Assembly: GCA_963732595.1 (NCBI GenBank)
Contig: CAVSZZ010000002.1
Location: 2,170,001 to 2,234,000, forward strand
Origin: JAFGXF01 sp963732595
Lineage (GTDB): Bacteria; Chloroflexota; Anaerolineae; Anaerolineales; Anaerolineaceae
Direction of reading: 5' to 3'
Length of the DNA: 64,000 nt
The notes under the pieces are model-generated. The model saw only the letters and a program-made list of their open reading frames with translations. It did no database searches and was not told the origin of the DNA. The position numbers and the translations under genes are program-made. Below are positions 56,607 to 64,000 of this stretch, one piece after another (the first letter of the stretch is position 1; every line of letters begins with the position of its first letter).

Positions 56607-56960
56607 ATGCAAGACAACACACAACTGATCTATCACATCGCCTGGATGGATGACTGGATGATCGCCGAGCGCCAGGGGTGGTACGATGCACCCTCCCTGG
56701 CAGCTGAAGGTTTCATTCACTGTTCCTATAAAAGCCAGGTGATCGACACCGCCGGACGATATTATGCCGGGAACACCTGCCTGGTCCTGCTTGAGATCGA
56801 CCCTGCAAAACTCCAATCACGTTGGGTGTCTGAGAAATCGACAGGCGACGCACTTTTCCCGCATGTCTATGGCCGCATCAATCTGGATGCGGTGATGCGC
56901 GTGGCCAGCTTTGAACCTCAACCGGATGGCAGTTTCGTCTTCCCGCCGGAGTTGGCATAG
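56607..56960 (+). CDS. DUF952 family protein
   Basis: This 117-residue cytoplasmic protein matches DUF952 over its whole length: YHIAWMDDWMIAERQGWY, EGFIHCSYKSQV and LFPHVYGRINLDAV, with the conserved His and Arg-like residues of the family. The fold resembles ADP-ribosyl-binding or transferase relatives, but the activity is not established. I chose the ATG at 56607 because AAGGAG lies 11 bases upstream. It ends immediately before the next YYY gene and is clearly part of the operon. Confidence 0.88.
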   Translation: MQDNTQLIYHIAWMDDWMIAERQGWYDAPSLAAEGFIHCSYKSQVIDTAGRYYAGNTCLVLLEIDPAKLQSRWVSEKSTGDALFPHVYGRINLDAVMRVASFEPQPDGSFVFPPELA

Positions 56961-59525
56961 ATGGAAACGCTCCTGCGGGACCTGGCCAGTTTCTTCTCCT
57001 GGTATCTGACCATCAGCGTGGTCGGATTGCTGGCTTTCCCCCTGGTTTTTAGATTTCTCCCAGCTCTGCGCGACCGCGGGTATACCTTCGCCAGGCTGAT
57101 CGGCTTGCTGGCGTGGGGTTTCCTGTTCTGGTTGCTGAGCACCCTGGGCATTCTGGAAAACACACTCGCCGGGCAGGTCCTGGCCCTGGTGTTGCTGGTC
57201 CTGGTCAGCGGTCTGACCCTTCGTAAAAGTGGATTGCGGGAGATCATCACCTGGCTGCGAAACAACCGCAGGCTGGTGATCATCACCGAGATCGTGTTCC
57301 TGGTCTCATTTGCACTTTGGGCATTCATTCGATCCGCCAACCCGGAGATCAACGGCACCGAAAAGCCCATGGAACTGGCGTTCATCAACGCGATCCTGCG
57401 CTCGCCGGGCATGCCCCCCAATGATCCCTGGCTTTCCGGATACGCCATCTCCTATTATTATTTCGGGTATGTGCTGGTGGCCATGTTGACTCGCATGACG
57501 GGTGTCCTGTCAGGCGTGGGATTCAATCTGGCCATTGCCCTGTGGTTTGCATTCTCGACAACCGGCGCTTATGGGATTGTCTACAACCTTCTGACATCCG
57601 GTTCCCGGCGTCAGCCAAAAGGAAGGGCAGAGGGGGTTCTATTCCACGCCATTATTCGGTCCGTTATTTCTTTTGATCGCAGCCAACCTGGAAGGTTTCC
57701 TGGAACTCCTGCACGGGCGAGGTTTGTTCTGGAAGCACCTGCCGGATGGCAGCCAGAGTCTCGGCCTTCTGGTCCTGGCTGGATATCCTGGATCTTAAAG
57801 TGCCGCCCGAGGCAGGCTCAAACTTGCTCCCGATTCGTTACCTGTCGTGGTGGCGGGCTTCACGGGTGCTGCAGGATTACGATTTCCTGGATGGTGCCCA
57901 GGGAGATCATCGATGAGTTCCCGCAATTCTCCTTCCTGCTTTCTGACCTGCACCCGCACGTATTGGCCATGCCCTTCGTGCTGCTGGGAATCACGCTGGC
58001 ACTGAACCTGTTCCACAGCCGGCCAGTGAAAGGTCTTTCGTTGTGGGGTGTCAGTATCCCCTTCACCTGGGAAACACTGGCATTCACGGCGCTCTGTTTG
58101 GGCAGCCTGGGTTTCCTGAATCTGTGGGATTTCCCCTTTGCAGTCCTGCTCTTTACGGGTGCGTTTTTATTAAAAAGATACAAAACAGAACCGCTATCAT
58201 TGAGCCTGTTGCTGGAAGGGGTGTTCTTATTCTTCCTGGTTACCCTGAGTGGGGTGGTGATGTATCTGCCCTTCTACCTCGGGTTTTCGAGCCAGGCCGG
58301 GGGACTGATCCCCAGCCTGATCTATGCCACCCGGGGGGCACACTTCTGGGTGATGTTCGCCCCGCTGCTGGTGCCGGTGGTTGTCTTCCTGTTGTGGCGG
58401 TTGAAAAGCGATAAGGCAGGGTTGAGATTCTGGGATGCCCTGCAGCTCTGTTTCCTGGTCTTCTTTGGTGCCTTCATCCTCATGTCACTGATCGGCTGGG
58501 CGGCCTGGTCGATGCCGGCGATTGTCGCCTCCCTCGATGGCTCATGGATCGACAAGGCAATTCCAACTCTCCTGGATAAACTGGGTCAGATCAGGCTTGA
58601 TGGTTATTTTTCTGCTCAGGGGCAATCCTACCTGACCGTTTTCATGACGACCGTGCTGCGCCGGATGCAGTCCTTCGGCGCCTGGTTGTCCTTATTGCTG
58701 ATCGTTGCCGGCGTACTGGCCCTGCTCATGCGACCGAAAAAGCCGGCTGTTCAAGCCTTGCCGACAAATGCAGCCGTTAAACCGGTCAGCAAGCATCAAC
58801 CGGATTTCATCCTGGTGGTGATGGTCGTGGGACTGCTGTTGTTGACCATCCCGGAATTCTTTTATCTTAAGGACCAATTCGGCTGGCGTATGAATACCAT
58901 TTTCAAATTCTATTATCACGGCTGGATCCTGCTGAGCATCTGCGCAGCTTATGCCTTCATCCGTAATCTGCTGTCACCGGTCAATACTCGCTGGGTGATC
59001 ACCAATCTACTCCTTCTGTTACTTCTGTCTGCCTCACTGGTCTATGCACCCATCATGTTGAACATCAAGACGAATCACTTTGGCACCCTGCAATCCCGTA
59101 CCCTGGATGGGAATCAGTATTTCAGCGAGTATTATCCTGATGAAGCCCAGGCGATCGGATGGTTGAGCACCCAGGACCAGGGCGTGGTGGCTGAAGCCAT
59201 CGGCGGCAGTTACACCAACTATGCTCGAGTATCCACCATGAGCGGATTCCCGACCGTTCTGGGTTGGCCGGGGCATGAAAGCCAGTGGCGCGGTGGTTAT
59301 ACTGAAATGGGGACCCGCTTCGATGACGTCAATTTACTCTATGCCACAAATGACTGGGCTACGGCCGAGGCGCTCATCCGGACTTATGACATACGCTATA
59401 TCTTCCTAGGCAATCTGGAGCGTTCCACCTATCCCGTCAATGAGCTAAAATTCCGCCAGAACCTGGCTGTGGTTTATGAGCAGGGTTCGGTGGTCATCTT
59501 TAAGGTCCCGGGTAACCTCCAATGA
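56961..59525 (+). CDS. YYY (DUF2298) membrane protein (frameshifted)
   Basis: This hydrophobic protein of about 854 residues has more than 12 helices. The YYY motif is SGYAISYYYFGYV and the acidic loop FSFLLSDLHPHVLAMPF. A stretch at about 57615-57900 is out of frame. The correct reading there (FLLIAANLEGFLELLHGRGLF, PPEAGSNLLPIRYLSWW) restores a normal domain, so shifts lie near 57615, 57760 and 57900. The C-terminal 130 residues are extracytoplasmic. It starts one base after DUF952 and overlaps the next ATG by four bases. Confidence 0.85.
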   Translation: METLLRDLASFFSWYLTISVVGLLAFPLVFRFLPALRDRGYTFARLIGLLAWGFLFWLLSTLGILENTLAGQVLALVLLVLVSGLTLRKSGLREIITWLRNNRRLVIITEIVFLVSFALWAFIRSANPEINGTEKPMELAFINAILRSPGMPPNDPWLSGYAISYYYFGYVLVAMLTRMTGVLSGVGFNLAIALWFAFSTTGAYGIVYNLLTSGSRRQPKGRAEGVLFHAIIRSVISFDRSQPGRFPGTPARARFVLEAPAGWQPESRPSGPGWISWILKCRPRQAQTCSRFVTCRGGGLHGCCRITISWMVPREIIDEFPQFSFLLSDLHPHVLAMPFVLLGITLALNLFHSRPVKGLSLWGVSIPFTWETLAFTALCLGSLGFLNLWDFPFAVLLFTGAFLLKRYKTEPLSLSLLLEGVFLFFLVTLSGVVMYLPFYLGFSSQAGGLIPSLIYATRGAHFWVMFAPLLVPVVVFLLWRLKSDKAGLRFWDALQLCFLVFFGAFILMSLIGWAAWSMPAIVASLDGSWIDKAIPTLLDKLGQIRLDGYFSAQGQSYLTVFMTTVLRRMQSFGAWLSLLLIVAGVLALLMRPKKPAVQALPTNAAVKPVSKHQPDFILVVMVVGLLLLTIPEFFYLKDQFGWRMNTIFKFYYHGWILLSICAAYAFIRNLLSPVNTRWVITNLLLLLLLSASLVYAPIMLNIKTNHFGTLQSRTLDGNQYFSEYYPDEAQAIGWLSTQDQGVVAEAIGGSYTNYARVSTMSGFPTVLGWPGHESQWRGGYTEMGTRFDDVNLLYATNDWATAEALIRTYDIRYIFLGNLERSTYPVNELKFRQNLAVVYEQGSVVIFKVPGNLQ

Positions 59526-61252
59526 ATGGAAATGATCCAATGAACGGGAAATTGATACGCTTCGAGCCCTGGCTTTATTTCGGCGCCTTCCTCCTGGCGG
59601 CCGGTTTACGCCTGGTCAACCTGGGCAGCCTGCCCTTATCCGACCGGGAAGCGCTGGAAGCGTTGAAAGCCCTGGCCCTGGCGGGTGGAAATGCCTCCGG
59701 CAGCGCCCAGCCGTTTTACACCATGCTCACTGCGGGTCTGTTCAGCCTATTTGGATCCGGTGAATTCCTGGCCCGCTTGATCCCCGCGCTGGCGGGCTGC
59801 CTGTTGCTTGTGGTGCCCATCCTGCTGAGGGATAAATTGGGGCGCTTGACCGCCCTCTTCCTGGCTTATGGTCTGGCGATCGATCCTGCATTGGTGACAA
59901 TTGCGCGTCAGGCGGGTTCTGCCATGCCGGCCGTGAGTTTTACCCTGTTGGCTCTGGCATTCTACTGGATCCGCAGGGGTCGCCCGGCCGGGATCTTTGC
60001 AGCGTTGGCAGTCCTGGCGGGCACTTCCTTCTGGTTCGGTTTGGTCGGATTCCTGGTCGCTTACCTGGCCAATGACCTGTTGAGCCGGGCAGGGAGCGTT
60101 AAAGGGGATCTGCCCGAGTCGGGGGAAGTGGCGGCGAAGACCGGCCGGTTTATCAGGGATGCCTGGACGGCCGCCGGCGTGACACTCCTGCTTGGGGGTG
60201 GTCTGTTCCTGATCGTGCCGTCCGGCTACAGCATGATCGTTTCCGGTTTGCTGTCTCATATTTCCGGTTGGCAGGGGGGCGCCGGTGTGGCGATCTCACG
60301 CATCCTGGTCGCGTTGATCGTTTACCAGGCTGCAGTTCTGCTGCTGGGATTGACCGAAGGTATCAGCGCCTGGATCCAGAGGAATCCCTGAACGCCGGTT
60401 TGCATTCATCGGCTTCCTTGCGTACCTGATATTGCTCATCATTTATCCCGGCCGGCAGATGCAGGATGCTGCCTGGGTTGTGGTTTTGCTCTGGCTGCTG
60501 GCCTCCTGGGTGATCAGCCGCATTACCGTGACACCCCGCGAGGTGGTCCTGCCGGTCCTGGGTCACGCAGCCTTGATCGGCGCGCTGCTTATCTTCCTGA
60601 TCCTGAATGTCACCTGGGTGCTGGGTGGTTTCGGCGGTTTGGATGTGACCCGGTCCCTCGTCATCCTGGCCATTGTGGTGGTCATCCTGATCATCAGCTT
60701 CCTGGTGGCTTATGGTTGGGGTGCTCGATGTGGCTGCCCGCGGCGCATTTGTCGGGTTCGGACTGGTGATGCTGTCCTTTATGATTTCGTTCAGTGTTTC
60801 TGCCGCTGGGGTGAATGGCAGGTCATCACCGGATCTCTGGCAGGAGGATAACCGGGTGACCGGTGCCGGCGCCTTGCTCAACGATCTCAACATGGTCTCC
60901 CTCTGGAATACCGGCGTACGCGAGGCACTGATCATCGAAGTAGTGGCCTTCGATACACCGTCGATGCACTGGGCGCTCAGGACATTTCCCGGAAGCCGAT
61001 TATGTGGATGCGCTCAGCCCGGAATGGGCACCCGATGTCGTCATCACGGATTTCATTTTTCGACCTGAATTATCCGGTAGTTATCGCGGCGAAACTTTTG
61101 CCTGGTATACTACTGCCGATTGGGGAACACTGGATGCCTACAGTTTTCTCGATTGGATCTTCCACCGGAAGGTCAATCAATCGACCACCAACCTGATCCT
61201 GTGGGTCCGCCAGGACCTTTTTCTGGAAAACAGTCAATCTATAATACAATAA
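59522..61252 (+). CDS. GT39-like membrane glycosyltransferase, Agl23-type (frameshifted)
   Basis: This GT-C-like protein of about 576 residues begins with FGAFLLAAGLRLVNLGSLPL and an acidic loop SDREALEALKA. Several helices follow, then a hydrophobic middle and an extracytoplasmic tail (VITDFIFRPELSGSYRG). Frame changes near 60385, 60715 and 60985 join the four pieces. Resemblance to flippase-associated Agl23-type proteins is weak. It completes a row of four large membrane proteins. Its start overlaps the YYY gene stop. Confidence 0.72.
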
Positions 61253-61264
61253 ACACAACCAATC

Positions 61265-61940
61265 ATGACCGAACCCAACATCATTGCCATCGACGGACCT
61301 GCTGCTTCAGGTAAATCAACCCTGGCCATTCACCTGGCCAGGCTGGTTGGATTACCTGTATTTTGACACCGGCATCATGTACCGGGCGGTCACTCTGGCC
61401 GGTTTGAAGTCGGGCATGGATCTGAAGGATGAAGCAGCCATCACCGGGTTATCGGAACGCATCCAGATCGATGTCAAACCACCGACTCCCGGGCTGGGCC
61501 GCACCTATGACGTCACCCTGGATGGGGTGGATGTGACCGATGAGATCCGCACGGCCGAAGTGGATGCCTGGGTCTCGCCGGTTTCGACTTATGCCGGGGT
61601 ACGCCGGGCGATGACCGCCCAGCAGCGCATGATCGGTGCGCGCGGCAAGGTGGTCATGGTCGGCCGCGACATCGGCACGGTGGTTTTCCCGGAAGCGGAT
61701 CTCAAGATCTACCTGGTCGCCTCCGTGGAGGAGCGCGCCCGCCGCCGGTACCAGGAGTTGCTGGATGCCGGAGGGCATCCGGATTACGAGCAGATCGCTG
61801 AATCGATGCGCCGGCGGGATGAGATCGATTCGCACCGCGCCATCGCACCGCTTAAACCGGCGGAGGACGCCCGGATCATCGATACCGATCACCTCACCAT
61901 CCACCAGGTTTTCGAAAAGGTCAAGGCACTGATCCGATGA
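61265..61940 (+). CDS. cmk: Cytidylate kinase (one frameshift)
   Basis: This kinase of about 225 residues phosphorylates CMP and dCMP. The P-loop IAIDGPAASGKSTLA starts at residue 7, then (after a frame change near 61347) YLYFDTGIMYRAVTLAGL. The CMP-binding insert and GRDIGTVVFPEADLKIYL are in order, with SVEERARRRYQEL and the end RRRDEIDSHRAIAPL. The ATG at 61265 lies 13 bases after the GT39-like gene. The stop overlaps the plsC ATG. Confidence 0.93.
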
Positions 61941-62611
61941 GCGTCGATCGTTACGAACTGCCCTGGTATAAATCCCTCTTTCGGTTCCTTTTAAGGCCGA
62001 TCTTTCGGCTGATCTTCAAACTGCTTGGCCCGATCGAGTTGATTGGCCGGGAGAATATCCCAGCCAGGGGAGCCTACCTGGTCGTTTTCAACCACGTCTC
62101 CCTGTACGATGCGCCCTTGCTGGTGGCATTCTGGCCGAAGGCGCTCGAAGTGCTGGGGGCGCAGGATATCTGGAGCCGTCCCGGGCAGAACCTGCTGGTC
62201 CGGGGCTACGGAGCCATCCCCGTCCTGAGGGGCGAGATCGATCGGGAAGCCGTCACGAAGATCCTGGCTGCCTTGCGCAGCGGGCGCCCGCTGATCATGG
62301 CACCCGAAGGCGGGCGCTCACACGGCGAAGGCCTGCGTCAAGGCAAATCAGGGGTGGTTCATTTCGTCGAGGCAACCGGTGTGCCGGTGGTCCCGGTCGG
62401 GATCGTTGGAACCCAGGATGATTATTATCAGCAGGGCTCCCGCGGGCAGCGGCCCCAGGTGGTGGTGACGGTCGGTAAGCCCTTCCACCTGCCGGAAGAG
62501 CTGGAGGCGCCTGCCGGTTCTCCCAGGGACTTAAGGCAGATGAAGGTCGATTACATCATGCGCCAGGTTGCTGCCCTGCTGCCGGAAGACTACCGGGGGT
62601 ATTATCGTTGA
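61937..62611 (+). CDS. plsC: 1-acyl-sn-glycerol-3-phosphate acyltransferase
   Basis: This 224-residue membrane-bound acyltransferase makes phosphatidic acid. Catalytic motif I is FNHVSLYDAPLL (H-x4-D), motif III the variant APEGGRSHG in place of PEGTRS, and motif IV VPVVPVGIVG. An N-terminal hydrophobic hairpin (FRFLLRPIFRLIFKLLG) anchors it. It is coupled to cmk by a 4-bp overlap, a common bacterial pairing. Confidence 0.92.
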   Translation: MSVDRYELPWYKSLFRFLLRPIFRLIFKLLGPIELIGRENIPARGAYLVVFNHVSLYDAPLLVAFWPKALEVLGAQDIWSRPGQNLLVRGYGAIPVLRGEIDREAVTKILAALRSGRPLIMAPEGGRSHGEGLRQGKSGVVHFVEATGVPVVPVGIVGTQDDYYQQGSRGQRPQVVVTVGKPFHLPEELEAPAGSPRDLRQMKVDYIMRQVAALLPEDYRGYYR

Positions 62612-62676
62612 TCGATTTTCAATGAAATTGTGATTTTTCATTCCGCTGGGTTAGAAACCCGCGTATAATATTCTCA

Positions 62677-62696
62677 GGAATGCATGATCGCATTCC
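62677..62696. promoter_or_regulatory. Dyad GGAATGC-6-GCATTCC upstream of the sensor gene
   Basis: A perfect 7-6-7 inverted repeat lies eight bases after a TATAAT at 62664-62669. If that is a -10, the dyad overlaps the transcription start and could be an operator. The -35 at the right distance is poor. Confidence 0.4.
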
Positions 62697-62751
62697 ATGC
62701 TGATCTTCCAAAACTGGCCGGAAACCGGAAGAGATAAATAAACACAGTGAC

Positions 62752-64000
62752 ATGCAGATCCACCTGATCCCCCACGACCCACCTTACGGAATCCTCTGGC
62801 CGGATAACCTGACCTCCATACTTGGATTCGTGATCCTGGCGGGGATCGTCGCGCTGATGCTGCGCGCCGAACTTCGCCGGGGCAGCCACCGCGTGAGGAT
62901 CAACTGGCTTTTTGTTGCGATCCTGGCAGTCCTGGGGATCGTTTTCAATGCCTTTCTGGGCGTTTCCTACGAACTTCCGGGATTCCTGCAAACCACGGGC
63001 ATGACTGCCTGGGACAGCCGGCTGGTCGTCCTGTTGTTCTCTGCTGCTCCCTGGATGCTGGCGGCAGGCTTGTTTGGCGGCATCCCCGGGGTCATCGTCG
63101 GTTTTCTCTCAGGCATGGCCCGCGCTTTCCTGATCGATCAAACCCTGTTGCCACCCTTTGAGTTCGCCTTGCTGGCAGTCCTGTTTGCCTGGCTGGTCAA
63201 GCAGCCCTATCGGACCGCCTTCTTCCGCGCTGCCCGCCATCCCGCCATGGCAGCCGTCATCCTGGCCATTGTTGCGCCGCCCGTGCATGTCCTGGCCGGT
63301 TTGTTGGCCGGTAATGGTTCGCTCTTTCTCCGGTTGGACGGCATCTTCAGCCTCTATCCGGCTTTCATTTTTGTCACCATGATCGAACTGGTCCTGGCTG
63401 GCATCCTGTGCGAAGCATTTTACAAGCTGGCACCCACCGACCTGCTTTATCCCGAATATTTGACGCCCGCACCCGGAGAACGAAATCTACAGACACGTTT
63501 TGCGTTGAATATGCTGCCCTGGGTGCTGGTACTGCTCATGTATGCTGCGCTGGGGGCCTGGCACCTGTCAGAAAAAAGCGCGGTCGATCGGGTTCTGACC
63601 AGGGCGGAGGAAGTATCCGGCGGGATCGCCACCACCACCCAGGCCTTCATTCAAAGTAATCGTGATTTTATTAATGCCATGGCTGTTGATCCGCGCCTGT
63701 TTAATCAGGATGCGGCGGTGGTCGAAGCGGCCTTACGGGAAAGCCTGGCCGCAAAACCCCAGTTCGACCAGCTTATCGTGGTGGACCGTGATTCGAAGGT
63801 CATTGCCAGCTACCCGAAACTGGATTATCAGCGCGGTGAACCCGAGGGCGTCGAAGCCGAGGAGATCACCCGAACCTTCCAGGATGGTGAACTAAGGCTG
63901 GCCTCCCTGCCGGCGCTTCGGGAGGGAAGCTCGGCCCAGATAGCCTTCATCGAGGCCATCCAGGGCGATAATGCCAGTCCGGTGCGGATTCTGATCGGCC
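62752..64000 (+). CDS. Membrane sensor protein, N-terminal part (runs off the window)
   Basis: The frame is open from the ATG at 62752 to the window end, at least 416 residues. Six to eight helices (about 15-240) form a multi-pass N-terminal domain. A further helix (about 255-275, ALNMLPWVLVLLMYAALGAWH) then leads into an extracytoplasmic helical and PAS/Cache-like region (RVLTRAEEVSGGIATTTQAF, LIVVDRDSKVIASYP). That layout is usual for histidine kinases or diguanylate cyclases, but the output domain lies outside the window. No ligand can be named. Confidence 0.75.
   Translation, partial: MQIHLIPHDPPYGILWPDNLTSILGFVILAGIVALMLRAELRRGSHRVRINWLFVAILAVLGIVFNAFLGVSYELPGFLQTTGMTAWDSRLVVLLFSAAPWMLAAGLFGGIPGVIVGFLSGMARAFLIDQTLLPPFEFALLAVLFAWLVKQPYRTAFFRAARHPAMAAVILAIVAPPVHVLAGLLAGNGSLFLRLDGIFSLYPAFIFVTMIELVLAGILCEAFYKLAPTDLLYPEYLTPAPGERNLQTRFALNMLPWVLVLLMYAALGAWHLSEKSAVDRVLTRAEEVSGGIATTTQAFIQSNRDFINAMAVDPRLFNQDAAVVEAALRESLAAKPQFDQLIVVDRDSKVIASYPKLDYQRGEPEGVEAEEITRTFQDGELRLASLPALREGSSAQIAFIEAIQGDNASPVRILIG

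Overview
The window looks like a chromosomal segment of a Chloroflexota bacterium, most likely class Anaerolineae. This is an inference from gene content: two very large 'YYY' (DUF2298) membrane proteins beside PMT-type glycosyltransferases, a B12-dependent (class II) ribonucleotide reductase with NrdR, a mevalonate kinase, and a compact Gram-positive-style dcw cluster with no outer-membrane genes. GC content is fairly high and gene density is bacterial. No prophage, IS element or CRISPR array was seen.

Layout. 1-5128: end of an unknown gene, an alkyltransferase-like protein, an isoprenylcysteine-methyltransferase-like membrane enzyme and a heterodimeric ABC exporter. 5166-8021: a CAP/LysM wall protein, a PD40 propeller lipoprotein and an unrecognised protein. 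8078-12156: galT-galK, a lipoprotein and an Fe-S aldo/keto reductase, closed by a terminator. 12186-17273: amidohydrolase lipoprotein, RhlE-like RNA helicase, YwbE, flavodoxin, ZIP metal transporter and CDGSH protein. 17548-20619: nrdR-nrdJ with a promoter that carries a perfect dyad in its spacer. 20743-21605: gene-free repeat island. 21739-39317: one uninterrupted minus-strand dcw operon, in transcription order mraZ, rsmH, ftsL-like, ftsI, murF, mraY, murD, ftsW, murG, cvpA-like, murC, a 60-aa gene, murB, ddl, ftsQ, ftsA, ftsZ. It starts at a sigma-70-type promoter with 10-bp-spaced MraZ boxes and ends at an intrinsic terminator. 39439-39898: a second repeat island with a 37-bp tandem repeat. 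39899-44412: class V aminotransferase, tRNA-Ser(GGA), a 36-aa membrane peptide, mevalonate kinase, a UbiA-family transferase and TlyA. 44458-46258: lepA. 46295-61252: a plus-strand surface-glycan block (GT4, two methyltransferases, four large membrane proteins of GT39/YYY type, DUF952). 61265-64000: cmk, plsC and the start of a membrane sensor.

How the genes fit together. The dcw operon builds peptidoglycan precursors (murB/C/D/F, ddl, mraY, murG) and the divisome (ftsL/I/W/Q/A/Z); murE is not in it. The UbiA-like and mevalonate-kinase genes supply or use polyprenyl phosphates. These, with the GT4, FkbM and PMT/YYY block, suggest a lipid-carrier-dependent extracytoplasmic glycosylation pathway whose substrates are unknown.

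Quality note. About 17 genes are broken by single-base indels, several in short homopolymer runs, and the reading frame resumes exactly where the family alignment predicts. I read these as consensus errors rather than pseudogenes. Coordinates for such genes span the whole reconstructed gene.
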